DNA from: Nostoc sp. NMS9
Lineage (GTDB): Bacteria > Cyanobacteriota > Cyanobacteriia > Cyanobacteriales > Nostocaceae
NCBI RefSeq assembly: GCF_017114995.1
Contig: NZ_JABXKL010000080.1
Span: 186,001-250,000 of the forward strand
Reading direction: 5' to 3'
Length of the DNA stretch: 64,000 nt
The notes under the pieces are model-generated. The model had not been told where the DNA came from. It searched no databases and saw nothing but the letters and a program-made list of their open reading frames with translations. A program made the position numbers and the translations under genes. Shown piece after piece: positions 52,293 to 60,703 of this stretch (within the stretch, counting starts at the first letter, position 1; the number at the start of each line of letters is the position of its first letter).

Positions 52293-52928
52293 ATGACTGC
52301 TATAGACAACGAGAAATCAACCATAGCCATTATGATTCTTGCTGCTGGTGCATCTACTAGGATGGGTACACCGAAACAACTATTGCTTTACCAAGGGCGT
52401 AGTTTTTTAAAATATATTACAGAAATAGCGCTCGCTTCAGTTTGTCAACCTGTGGTAGTAGTACTTGGAGCCAATGCAGAACAGATTCATCCCCAAATTA
52501 AACAACTTCCTGTTAAAGTAGTTAAGAATTTGGATTGGGCTTGTGGAATGAGTACTTCAATCAAGAGTGGTATTGAATTGTTAAATAATCTTCCGCAAAA
52601 AATAGAAGCAGTAGTTATTACACTTGGCGACCAGCCATTTGTTTCTCCCCAAATTATTAATCAACTTGTTGATGCATATTATTCGACAAAAAAATCGATT
52701 ATTGCTTGTGAATATGGGAATACATTAGGTGTACCTGCTCTATTTAATCAGACATTTTTTTCAGAACTTGCTGCTTTAAAAGAAACTTCAGGAGCAAAAA
52801 AAGTTATTAATAATAACCTCAATGAAGTTTTTTCTATTCCGTTTCCACTAGGGGATATGGATATTGATACACCAAAGGATTACGAACAATTGCTATCAAT
52901 TACTAGAGGAATTTCTGGCGTATCTTGA
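52293..52928 (+). CDS. mocA: MocA-type molybdenum cofactor cytidylyltransferase
   Basis: 211-residue nucleotidyltransferase: LAAGASTRMGTPKQLLLYQG (residues about 16-35), VVVVLGANAEQIHPQ, NLDWACGMSTSIKSGIELL, VVITLGDQPFVSP, LGDMDIDTPKDYEQL. This is the MocA/YgfJ family, which adds CMP to molybdopterin for enzymes of the xanthine/aldehyde oxidoreductase group. Translation is probably coupled to xdhC (5-bp gap). The substrate cannot be excluded to be another nucleotide-activated metabolite, but the XdhC partner makes the cofactor role likely. Confidence 0.85.
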   Translation: MTAIDNEKSTIAIMILAAGASTRMGTPKQLLLYQGRSFLKYITEIALASVCQPVVVVLGANAEQIHPQIKQLPVKVVKNLDWACGMSTSIKSGIELLNNLPQKIEAVVITLGDQPFVSPQIINQLVDAYYSTKKSIIACEYGNTLGVPALFNQTFFSELAALKETSGAKKVINNNLNEVFSIPFPLGDMDIDTPKDYEQLLSITRGISGVS

Positions 52929-53667
52929 AGAAGATACAGAATTCAGAATCAATTAGTCGGGTATAGGTGCAGGAAGCAAGCTACAGACCATTGGTGTCAA
53001 CTTAACGCTAAACCCGCTTGGTGAAAACGTTTTGCCCTCACCCTCAGCCCCTCTCCCAAGAGAGCTACGGTGTACACACAAGTCGAATTACCCCCCTTAA
53101 TCCCCCCGATATATTGGGGGGAAATAGGAAATTTGGTTCCCTCCCCTTTATAAGGGGAGGGTTAGGGTGGGGTAAAACCTTGGTTAATCAACTATTTCAG
53201 ACTTGTGTGTAAACCGTAGCCCAAGAGAGGGGAGCTAGACATTCAATTCCCCTTCTCCCTTGGGAGAAGGAGTTAGGGGATGAGGGGGTGAGAGATTTGC
53301 AAAACGCCTGTCTGATATAGTTTTCGGCTTAAGTTGACACGTATGGCTACAGACCCACCACTAGGAAGGTTGACTACCAAATTGTTAAATTTTTGACGCT
53401 GAAACAAATATACATTATTTATTAATACGCTTGAGTTAAGCAAAGTACAACCCAACAAAGCCCCAGAAATGTTGGGTTTCGTTCCTCAAACGCTACTTGC
53501 TATCGGCAGGGAACGTTAAAAGCGAATAAATCGGGAAACCGCAAAGACGCAATGGCTCCCCGACCTACGCAGATAGAAAAAGTTGGTTTAGTATTTTAAG
53601 ACTAGAATTTATTTTCTAGCCTTTTGTCTTTAAAGCATTTCAGCAATGAGGATATTAGTAAACTATT
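52929..53667. other. Gene-free stretch with nested repeat elements
   Basis: Outer repeat of the type CCCTCACCCTCAGCCCCTCT ... CTTCTCCCTTGGGAGAAGG (about 53036-53290) is interrupted by the 155-bp MITE annotated separately. The remainder to the peptidoglycan-binding gene holds only AT-rich sequence. Confidence 0.6.
53065..53219. mobile_element. 155-bp MITE with 20-bp terminal inverted repeats and target duplication
   Basis: Left end CTACGGTGTACACACAAGTC (53065-53084) and right end GACTTGTGTGTAAACCGTAG (53200-53219) pair at 19 of 20 positions. CCCAAGAGAG directly precedes (53055-53064) and follows (53220-53229) the element, an 8-10-bp target duplication. Interior palindromes include CCCCCC...GGGGGG (near 53103) and CCCTCCCCTT...AAGGGGAGGG (near 53140). 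No coding capacity. Confidence 0.85.
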
Positions 53668-54078
53668 TTATTTAAGAGCTGCTAAAGTCCGGCGTCCAAT
53701 TATTCCGTCTGCTCTTAATCCTTTAGACTTCTGAAATTTGATCACCGCTGCACGAGTCTTATTATCAAACACACCATTCACACTTGCTGTATAGAATCCT
53801 TGCTGTTTTAAAGAATTCTGAGCAGTTTTCACTGTCTCTCCTCTGCTGCCTACTGTCAGTACACTACCAGTACTACGCTTTGCCAAATGATTAGACTTGT
53901 GCTTGGCATTAAGCTTTGGTACAGCATTAGCTTTTTTCATGGTGTTGCCTTGCTGAGTACTTTGGGCAATGTGGGTAGCAGTAGCCGGATTTTGGCTTTT
54001 ATTATTAGTTAAAGAGTAAGCAGGCACAGCAGTAGCTAAAGTCAAAGCAGGGAGCAAAGCAAGTACTTTCCAATTCAT
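53668..54078 (-). CDS. Secreted peptidoglycan-binding-domain protein
   Basis: Start placed at ATG 54078 (MNWKVLALLPALTLATAVPA), where a good AAGGAA lies upstream and a signal peptide begins directly; a longer frame to 54138 adds 20 residues. 136 residues: signal peptide (1-22), basic disordered linker, then a PG_binding_1 domain (about 70-136: LTVGSRGETVKTAQNSLKQQ, VNGVFDNKTRAAVIKFQKSK, GLRADGIIGRRTLAALK). It is predicted to bind peptidoglycan in the periplasm; there is no catalytic domain. Confidence 0.88.
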   Translation of the reverse strand: MNWKVLALLPALTLATAVPAYSLTNNKSQNPATATHIAQSTQQGNTMKKANAVPKLNAKHKSNHLAKRSTGSVLTVGSRGETVKTAQNSLKQQGFYTASVNGVFDNKTRAAVIKFQKSKGLRADGIIGRRTLAALK

Positions 54079-54278
54079 CTTCTTGTTCCTTCCAACTGTA
54101 TGAGATTTTGCAATTTCTATTTGAAGAGTCATCTTCATAAGGGACTGTGCTTAAGTGATTCTCCTCTGTAGATTCTGGTGTGTGGGTTTAGTCTGAGACT
54201 ATTTCCGAAGCCAGAGCTATAGCATCACACATCGTATTGACAAAGCTATTGCGAAATTGTGACAAAAGCATGACTAAA

Positions 54279-54420
54279 TAGACCTCTTGCACGAATGTAA
54301 AACTAGCCCTCATCTCCCAAGTGTGGGAGAAGGGGAGCCAATTTTAAAGTCCATTTCAAAGTCTCTCTCCTTTGGGAGAGGGATTTAGGATGAGGGCTTT
54401 TGATTTATGCAAGAAGTCTA
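54279..54420. mobile_element. 142-bp MITE-like element, TAGACCTCTTGCA ends
   Basis: TAGACCTCTTGCA (54279-54291) pairs with TGCAAGAAGTCTA (54408-54420) at 12 of 13 positions. An inner second pair AGCCCTCATC / GATGAGGGCT encloses CTCCC and GGGAG stems. The TTGATTTATGCAAGA right end is shared with the element at 1287-1411. Fills the gap between the peptidoglycan-binding gene and ndh-2. Confidence 0.65.
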
Positions 54421-54432
54421 GATTACTAATCC

Positions 54433-55800
54433 CTAGTCTCTTTTATCTTCCGAACCCAACATTTTCAATAATTTTCTGGCAGCTAAAACGCCCATAACTC
54501 CTGCACCAACTACTTCCACTGCTTGGACAACTTTTTTGCCTACATCATGAGGGTCAAGGTGGTGATGAAAAATCTCTTCATCCACCCATTCAGTTGTTGC
54601 TTTAAAGTCATGAATTGGTGTTGGCAATAGCGTTAAATAAGTGCCTTGACGAATTAAATGCCCGGATTCCCCTGCAACTTCAAAAATATTGAAAAGGTTA
54701 GCGGCAGCATCATTTAACCCCAATTTTAAGAGAGTTCCGCGTAGATTTACCTTTGCTGGTTTGAGGTCTTCACCTAAAGCTAATGCTTTCAAATTTTGGG
54801 CAATATTAGCTCCTTGCTGATAAGCAACTTGGGCTGTTGGCGGTAGTGATTTATCCTCAACTGCTACACAATCTCCGCCTGCAAATACTTCTGGAAAGTC
54901 GAGTAGTTGCATTGTCGGAGTAACTAGGAGGCGGTTATGACGATCCCGATGTTCTTGGGAAATTGGTAAATCTTTAATTAGTGGGTGAATAGAAGTACCA
55001 GCTGTCCAGATTGTGGTGTATGTTGGCAATGTCTCAATTTGCTCATTGCGCTTATATTCAATGGCGTTAACATGAATAGTAGTGGCTTCTGCTCCCGTAA
55101 GTATTTCAATTGGGATCGTGCGTTTTTGTAATTCTTTCTCAGCAATTGGGCGCAGAGGATCGTTAATATCACCATTAAGGATTTCTTTACCGTGATTGAG
55201 CAATACCACCCGGATTTCATCAGAATTTCCTCCCATAGCGGTATACCAATGTGGGAGTAAATCAGCTAAAGTGGCTGCCATTTCAACACCACTTGCACCA
55301 CCACCAACTACAACTACTGTTAGCAGTTGACGACGTTGTTCTGGATCTTCAGTTTTGATTGCTTTTTGTAAACAGTCGCCTAAATGCCGATCGAGAGCGA
55401 TCGCATCTGCTTCTGTCCAAAAAGGAAAAGCGTATTCTTTAGCACCTTCAAGATGATGATAACCAGTAACACTACCCAAAGCTAATACTAAGTTACTGTA
55501 GTTGTATGAGTTTCCCGAAGCTAATTTGACTTGTTGTTGATGTAAGTCTATCGATTCCACTGCATCTTGAACAAAGATGACACCACTGCCTTTAAGCAAT
55601 TCTGCAAAACGCGGTACTACTTGAAAAGCATCCATCTCGCCACTGAAATATTCGTAGAGTAATGGCTTAAAGCAAAAGCTTTCATTTCGATCGATCAAAA
55701 TTACAGAGCGAGGATAATGTTCGTGAGCTAGGTGTAAGGCTGTAAATAAGCCGGTGAAGCCACCACCGACAATCACAGTTTGGTAAACTGGGCTGTTCAT
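54433..55800 (-). CDS. Type II NADH dehydrogenase (NDH-2)
   Basis: 455 residues from ATG 55800 (MNSPVYQTVIVGGGFTGLFT). Two Rossmann motifs: FAD (VIVGGGFTGLFTALHLA) and NAD(P)H (VVVVGGGASGVEMAATLADL near 170). The central IWTAGTSIHP and FAGGDCVAVED are characteristic. NDH-2 transfers electrons from NAD(P)H to quinone without proton pumping and attaches to the membrane peripherally. It lies directly downstream of the alternative oxidase operon, on the same strand, so an NADH-quinol-oxidase branch is plausible. Confidence 0.9.
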   Translation of the reverse strand: MNSPVYQTVIVGGGFTGLFTALHLAHEHYPRSVILIDRNESFCFKPLLYEYFSGEMDAFQVVPRFAELLKGSGVIFVQDAVESIDLHQQQVKLASGNSYNYSNLVLALGSVTGYHHLEGAKEYAFPFWTEADAIALDRHLGDCLQKAIKTEDPEQRRQLLTVVVVGGGASGVEMAATLADLLPHWYTAMGGNSDEIRVVLLNHGKEILNGDINDPLRPIAEKELQKRTIPIEILTGAEATTIHVNAIEYKRNEQIETLPTYTTIWTAGTSIHPLIKDLPISQEHRDRHNRLLVTPTMQLLDFPEVFAGGDCVAVEDKSLPPTAQVAYQQGANIAQNLKALALGEDLKPAKVNLRGTLLKLGLNDAAANLFNIFEVAGESGHLIRQGTYLTLLPTPIHDFKATTEWVDEEIFHHHLDPHDVGKKVVQAVEVVGAGVMGVLAARKLLKMLGSEDKRD

Positions 55801-55943
55801 AAAATATCTCCAAAGTATTGTCAAATCATGATTTTGCCAGGATGTTAAGCATTTAAATCAGATTTTTTGCCTCACATAGAGGTGCAAGAAAAGAGTCAAA
55901 ATTAAGACTTTTACAAAAATACAAATGACCAATGACAAATCTG

Positions 55944-56192
55944 CTATATAAATAAAAATAACGCAATTAAAATGACACTAAGAAACAAAGCGAAACCAAT
56001 AGCGTATTCGACTCTGCGACTAAAAAATCCCACAGCAGCAATTAGAGCGATCGCTAGCCCAATAATGCCAATATATTGCTCTTTTTGTAAACCTTGTGCA
56101 ATGAGTGGATCTTTACCTGGTGCGGGAGTTTCTTGAACTGCTTTTGGGGCGAGTTCTGATGCTGGTAGTTCTTGCAATAATAAGTTCATCAA
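55944..56192 (-). CDS. Small two-helix membrane protein of the oxidase operon, 82 aa
   Basis: 82 residues; N-terminal half is polar with Pro, then two hydrophobic segments (about 38-55: YIGIIGLAIALIAAVGFF; about 62-82: YAIGFALFLSVILIALFLF) joined by a basic SRRVE turn. It lies 36 bp downstream of the subunit III gene on the same strand and is probably an accessory of the oxidase. No family recognised with certainty. Confidence 0.65.
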   Translation of the reverse strand: MMNLLLQELPASELAPKAVQETPAPGKDPLIAQGLQKEQYIGIIGLAIALIAAVGFFSRRVEYAIGFALFLSVILIALFLFI

Positions 56193-56228
56193 ATTACTCC
56201 TGAAAATACTTGGTTAACTGAAAGATTT

Positions 56229-56894
56229 TTATGCCCGCCAAAGGTAGATAAGCGAGAAAAGGAAGACCCAAACTACATCAACAAAGTGCCAAAATAGAGT
56301 AGTCGCACTTGTACCGAAGTGAGTTTTATTATAATTGCCTGGAATGAATGAGCGAATCAGCATAATTATCTGAAGCACAACACCAGCCAGAACGTGTAGA
56401 CCGTGGAAACCTGTCAGCAAATAGAATGTAGAACCAACTAATCCTGTAGTAATCTTGAAATCAAGATTTTTCCACTCAATTAATAGACCAATTAAAAAGT
56501 AGGTTCCCATTGCGATCGTTATCAGCCAGAGCCAGCGAAATTTTCTGAGTTGATTTCGTTTGAGGGCATTTTCTGCTGGTTGAATCACAAAGCTGCTAGA
56601 AAGCAAAACTACCGTATTAATAATCACGAGTTTAGATAATTCTGGGCCAGAAATACCGGGTGGTAGCCAGTTAGTAGTATTCAGTCGTAGAGCAACATAA
56701 GTAAAGATAAAACTCAAAAAAATGATACTTTCCGACAACAGAAACACAGTAAATCCGAACATTCCTTTGCCATGATGATCTTCATGACTTCCGCCACCAC
56801 TTGGCAGAAAGCGCTGTAACCAATTCGGTAAGCGTCGCCGCCACCGATCAAAACGGATCGGACTTTCATCTATATGAATGTTGCCACGTTGCAT
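56229..56894 (-). CDS. ctaE: Heme-copper oxidase subunit III
   Basis: 221 residues, five predicted transmembrane helices. Motifs FLLSESIIFLSFIFTYVALR, LTGFHGLHVLAGVVLQIIML and FWHFVDVVWVFLFSLIYLWR are subunit III landmarks (Glu in the first, HGxHV in the fourth). The gene follows subunit I, separated by about 100 bp of GGGCATT-type tandem repeats. Confidence 0.93.
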   Translation of the reverse strand: MQRGNIHIDESPIRFDRWRRRLPNWLQRFLPSGGGSHEDHHGKGMFGFTVFLLSESIIFLSFIFTYVALRLNTTNWLPPGISGPELSKLVIINTVVLLSSSFVIQPAENALKRNQLRKFRWLWLITIAMGTYFLIGLLIEWKNLDFKITTGLVGSTFYLLTGFHGLHVLAGVVLQIIMLIRSFIPGNYNKTHFGTSATTLFWHFVDVVWVFLFSLIYLWRA

Positions 56895-56996
56895 GATTTT
56901 GGAAATTGGGAATTAAGAATTGGGAATTGGGGATTGGGCATTGGGCATTGGGCATTGAAGAATTTATAACTATATCTCCTTCCCAGTCCCCAGTCC

Positions 56997-58661
56997 CTAC
57001 CGATTTGACTCACCATTATCAGAATTTTCCACAAATGAATATTTTGGATCGCCATAGTCGTAAGGAGGTCTGTTGACAACAGGAATCTCTTCAAAGTTAT
57101 CTCGCGGAGGTGGTGAGGAAGTTGTCCATTCCAATCCTGTAGCGTGCCAGGGATTATCAACTGCTCTGGCTCCATATAGCCAAGAACCGACAATGTTAGC
57201 AATAAAGGGCAGCGTAGATGCTCCCAGTAAGAACGATCCCAGGCTAGCGATGACGTTCCATCCCTGATACTGGGGATCGTAGGAGGAAATTCGGCGTAGC
57301 ATCCCTTGTAAACCTAATGGGTGCATGGAGAAAAAGGTGATATTGGCAGGAATAAAGGTCAACCAGAAATGCAGCTTCCCCCAACCCTCGGCGTACATCC
57401 TGCCAGTTATTTTGGGAAACCAGAAGTAAATTCCGGCAAAGATTGCCATTGTAATAGTATTAAAAACAATGTAGTGGAAGTGACCCACGACAAAGTAAGT
57501 ATTATTGACGTGGATATCAAATGGCGTGGCGGCAAGCATCACACCTGTGACACCGCCAAAAATAAACATCACTGCACCTCCCATCGCAAATAACATTGGT
57601 GTCTCTAAGTGCAACTTGCTCCTCCAGATTGTGGCAGTCCAAGCAAATGCTTTAACACCAGTAGGTATGGCAACTAACATCGAGGTGGCCATGAAAGTCA
57701 TCCGCATCCAGCCGGGGGTCGCACTGGTGAACATGTGATGCACCCAAACGAAAATGCTCACTACAGCAATACCCAAAGAAGCAAGAGCAACTGACCGATA
57801 ACCAAATAGGGGATTGCGAGAAAAGGCTGGCAGAACTTCCGCAATAATACCGAAGGCTGGTAGCGCCATGATATACACTGCGGGATGAGAGTAGAACCAG
57901 AATAAATGTTGGTAAATTATCGGGTCGCCGTTTCCTTCAGGTTTAAAAAATTGTGTACCGAAGGAGAGGTCAAGTAACAGCAGTATCAATGCACCCGTCA
58001 AGGCTGGTAAGTTAATTAGCTGCAACAACTGGGCACTGAGAACTGACCACACAAACACGGGCATTCGGAAAAATGTCATCCCTGGCGATCGCATCCAAAA
58101 GATAGTGGTAACAAAGTTGACAGCCCCCATAATTGAAGAGATGCCGATTAGTACTAGGCTAACTATCCAAATAAATTGACCGTTAATCAACTGATCGCCT
58201 GGAACTTGCAGACTAACTGGTGGATAAGACCACCAACCAGCTTGTGCAGTCCCGTTAGGTAGCAAAAAGCTAGACAGTAGTAGCAGACCGGCTGGTGGTA
58301 AAATCCAAAAAGAGATGGCATTGAGCAGGGGAAAAGACATATCCCGCGCTCCAATCATCAGGGGTACTAAGTAGTTAGAAAGACCTGCATTGAAGGGAAT
58401 AACCCACAGGAAAATCATGATTGTCCCGTGCATGGTGAATAAACCATTGTAGAGGGGGCGGTCAACTAAATTTGCTTCCGGGGTGAGCAACTCCGCACGG
58501 ATGATCATCGCCAACAGCCCGCCGAGAAGAAAGAAAATGAAGGTCATCACCATGTACTGAACACCGATTACCTTATGGTCGGTGCTGAAGCTGAAATATT
58601 GCCGCCAGCCATTCTGAGGTTCTCTATCCCTGGCTATAGCTTCACTCAAATCATGTGTCAT
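56997..58661 (-). CDS. ctaD: Heme-copper oxidase subunit I, A2 type
   Basis: 554 residues, twelve helices. Heme and CuB ligands: FTMHGTIMIF, HLFWFYSHPAVYIMALPAFG, FVWVHHMFTS, HVNNTYFVVGHFHYIVFN. Helix VI reads YSHPAV rather than GHPEV; the YSHPxV motif marks A2-type oxidases, which lack the Glu of the D-channel but still pump. It overlaps subunit II by 11 bp (58651-58661). With the CuA-less subunit II this is the alternative respiratory terminal oxidase of cyanobacteria. Confidence 0.95.
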   Translation of the reverse strand: MTHDLSEAIARDREPQNGWRQYFSFSTDHKVIGVQYMVMTFIFFLLGGLLAMIIRAELLTPEANLVDRPLYNGLFTMHGTIMIFLWVIPFNAGLSNYLVPLMIGARDMSFPLLNAISFWILPPAGLLLLSSFLLPNGTAQAGWWSYPPVSLQVPGDQLINGQFIWIVSLVLIGISSIMGAVNFVTTIFWMRSPGMTFFRMPVFVWSVLSAQLLQLINLPALTGALILLLLDLSFGTQFFKPEGNGDPIIYQHLFWFYSHPAVYIMALPAFGIIAEVLPAFSRNPLFGYRSVALASLGIAVVSIFVWVHHMFTSATPGWMRMTFMATSMLVAIPTGVKAFAWTATIWRSKLHLETPMLFAMGGAVMFIFGGVTGVMLAATPFDIHVNNTYFVVGHFHYIVFNTITMAIFAGIYFWFPKITGRMYAEGWGKLHFWLTFIPANITFFSMHPLGLQGMLRRISSYDPQYQGWNVIASLGSFLLGASTLPFIANIVGSWLYGARAVDNPWHATGLEWTTSSPPPRDNFEEIPVVNRPPYDYGDPKYSFVENSDNGESNR

Positions 58662-59574
58662 TATTTATTTTCCTTTGATTGGCTACAGCAGGTTGAGCAG
58701 GTGTGACGTTGTGCCAGCCGCTTCTGAATAATGTCTTTGGTGGTTGGATATTTTCGGCAACTGCCTGATTTTGAGCGAAACTGCGATCGCTAGATACCGT
58801 TTGCGCGAGCCATTGATTATACTTATCAAGGGATTCAACGTATACATCTGCCTCCATCAAGGCAAAGTAAGTACCACTGAATTGAGAATCTTTCAGTCGA
58901 TATTTACCTGGGCGAATGGGTGTTAGTACAATGTCAATCTTCCGCCCTGGAACAATATCCTGTTTTAAGCGAAACTCAGGAACATAGAAACCGTGGATTA
59001 CATCTTGTGCTTGCATATTTAAGCGAGTACTGCGATTGTTCGGTAAGTGTAATTCCTTACTGGTAATATTATTTGGATAGTGGAAAGACCAATCCCATTG
59101 CTTAACGAAAACATCAATTGTTTCAGATGCAGGTTTGGGGACATCGCTAACGGTTGCAGCGTAGGCGGGTGCAGATTCTAAGGGCGCGTGCAAATGCACA
59201 ATTTGGTTTAGACCGAGAATATTTAATTGCTGATAAATATTGAAGCTTTGGAAGGCAATCCATATTACTAACAGAGTTGGGGTAGCTGTCCATAATATTT
59301 CCAGCCTCGCATCACCTCTAGAAGGGTGTCCTTCGCTGTAGTCTTCTGGGCGGGCGCGATGGAAGGCGATCGCATACACAATAACACCAACCAGCCCCAG
59401 CAAGATAAATGCTCCAATTGAGACTAAAAAGCTAAATAAATCATCTACCCGTTGTGCTTCTGCTGTCGCCTGGGGAGGCATCCAAGAAAACGCCTGTTGT
59501 CCAATCCATCGACTGACAATTAGCAGCCCTGCGACATAAAACGCTATTAGTACATATTCAAAAAAACTAAACAT
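58651..59574 (-). CDS. ctaC: Alternative oxidase subunit II lacking CuA ligands
   Basis: 307 residues: two N-terminal membrane helices (about 5-23, 46-70) and a periplasmic cupredoxin domain (about 150-260). The CuA site, normally C-x3-C-x3-H-x2-M, reads KDSQFSGTYFALMEADVYV, so both Cys and the His are replaced; the upstream His in VIHGFYVPEF remains. Loss of CuA is the hallmark of ARTO-type oxidases, which probably take electrons from quinol or another donor rather than cytochrome c. Cyanobacteria carry this in addition to an aa3-type enzyme. Confidence 0.93.
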   Translation of the reverse strand: MFSFFEYVLIAFYVAGLLIVSRWIGQQAFSWMPPQATAEAQRVDDLFSFLVSIGAFILLGLVGVIVYAIAFHRARPEDYSEGHPSRGDARLEILWTATPTLLVIWIAFQSFNIYQQLNILGLNQIVHLHAPLESAPAYAATVSDVPKPASETIDVFVKQWDWSFHYPNNITSKELHLPNNRSTRLNMQAQDVIHGFYVPEFRLKQDIVPGRKIDIVLTPIRPGKYRLKDSQFSGTYFALMEADVYVESLDKYNQWLAQTVSSDRSFAQNQAVAENIQPPKTLFRSGWHNVTPAQPAVANQRKINNDT

Positions 59575-59606
59575 AATAATCTCATGTAAGAGTGCTTCTT
59601 GCTTGA

Positions 59607-60212
59607 TTATTTGGGTAGTAAATTTGGGTTTTTACCTTCTTGGAGTAACTTCGCAGCAGTAACGTGAATTCCAAACTCTTCTCCCAATTGCGCTCCCAAA
59701 GTTCCGTGGACAAACAAGATGCCCAATATTGCAATACCTGCTAACAAGTAACTCCACTGCACCTGCCTAGAAGCATCCTTGCGCCAGCGATAGCGTTGCA
59801 AACCTCTCCATACTGTCATAGCTGCGATCGCTCCCAACAGCAAAACGCCACCCAAACCATGCAAAAGCATTGTCCAACCAGCAGTTAACCCCCAAGCGCT
59901 CTTTTGATCGATTGGTGGATTTGCTAGCAGTAGCTCGAAAAAACCAGCTGCAACGGTGAAAAAGGTGATCAAAGCTGCTCCAATGAGGTTATACCAGCCG
60001 ACATCAAAAAAACCAGAACGAAGGGCAGGCAAACCCAAAAATTTGAAGATTGGTTTTTCTAAAGCAAAAAGCGCTCCTGCGATATCAAAAATAATAGCAA
60101 GAATGAACAAACCCAATGTTAGATGCACCAGTTGCGGATGTATTGGAATCTCATAAGGTAATCCGTTAGCATTCAGCCTCAATCTCAACTGGTCAATGAG
60201 TTGCCAGTTCAT
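59607..60212 (-). CDS. DUF2231 membrane protein, oxidase operon (second)
   Basis: 201 residues with about four helices and the DUF2231 hallmark IPIHPQLVHLTLGLFILAII near the start; IHVTAAKLLQEGKN at the C-terminus. Conserved His residues in HPQLVHL, LLHGLGG and FVHGTLG could bind heme. The start overlaps the next upstream gene's stop by 4 bp (ATGA-type coupling). Ends 32 bp before subunit II. An electron-transfer role toward the CuA-less oxidase is my hypothesis. Confidence 0.85.
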   Translation of the reverse strand: MNWQLIDQLRLRLNANGLPYEIPIHPQLVHLTLGLFILAIIFDIAGALFALEKPIFKFLGLPALRSGFFDVGWYNLIGAALITFFTVAAGFFELLLANPPIDQKSAWGLTAGWTMLLHGLGGVLLLGAIAAMTVWRGLQRYRWRKDASRQVQWSYLLAGIAILGILFVHGTLGAQLGEEFGIHVTAAKLLQEGKNPNLLPK

Positions 60213-60703
60213 GGCGAAACTCCCTGCTTCATTGCTTGCACAACTGGCTCAATGTGTAACCCATACACCCAAACTAGCTTGCTCCCTAAATAGATTTGCA
60301 AGCACACTAAGCAGACTAAAAAGGTTGCAGCACCAAGGTAAGCAGGTGGTACTTTCCGTGGAGTGCGTTTGCGAATCACGAAACGCCAAGCTGTAATGCC
60401 AACAACAATAGCCGCCAGCGACCAACCCATCACCGTATGAAAATTTAGTGTTGGTTGGACTGCTGGGTAGATGTTCGCCAGACCTGCTTCAAACTGACCA
60501 AGAATCACCGCTAAAAAGATAGCTGCTGAGGCCACAAACATATTCCAGAAACTCACCTCAAATAACCGCACGTTGCTGGTGAAATAGCCCAGCACATCGC
60601 ACACAAAAGAAAAAAGCACCATCGCAATTACGAAATGGACAATGATGGGGTGCAGAGGGTCAGGGTATGGTAAATTTTGGTTATTCAGAGACAGAGCAGG
60701 CAT
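60209..60703 (-). CDS. DUF2231 membrane protein, oxidase operon (first)
   Basis: Start placed at ATG 60703 (MPALSLNNQNLPYPDPLHPI), which has AAGGAGA 7 bp upstream; a longer frame to 60775 has none. 164 residues, four helices, DUF2231 motif DPLHPIIVHFVIAMVLFSFV, and later HTVMGWSLAAIVVG and VWVYGLHIEPV with His in the helices. First gene of the six- or seven-gene oxidase operon. Together with its neighbour it resembles a duplicated quinone/heme-binding membrane unit. Confidence 0.85.
   Translation of the reverse strand: MPALSLNNQNLPYPDPLHPIIVHFVIAMVLFSFVCDVLGYFTSNVRLFEVSFWNMFVASAAIFLAVILGQFEAGLANIYPAVQPTLNFHTVMGWSLAAIVVGITAWRFVIRKRTPRKVPPAYLGAATFLVCLVCLQIYLGSKLVWVYGLHIEPVVQAMKQGVSP

Noticed and set aside
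53018..53212. Plus-strand frame across the MITE
   Set aside because: Runs through palindromic repeat DNA; no domain.
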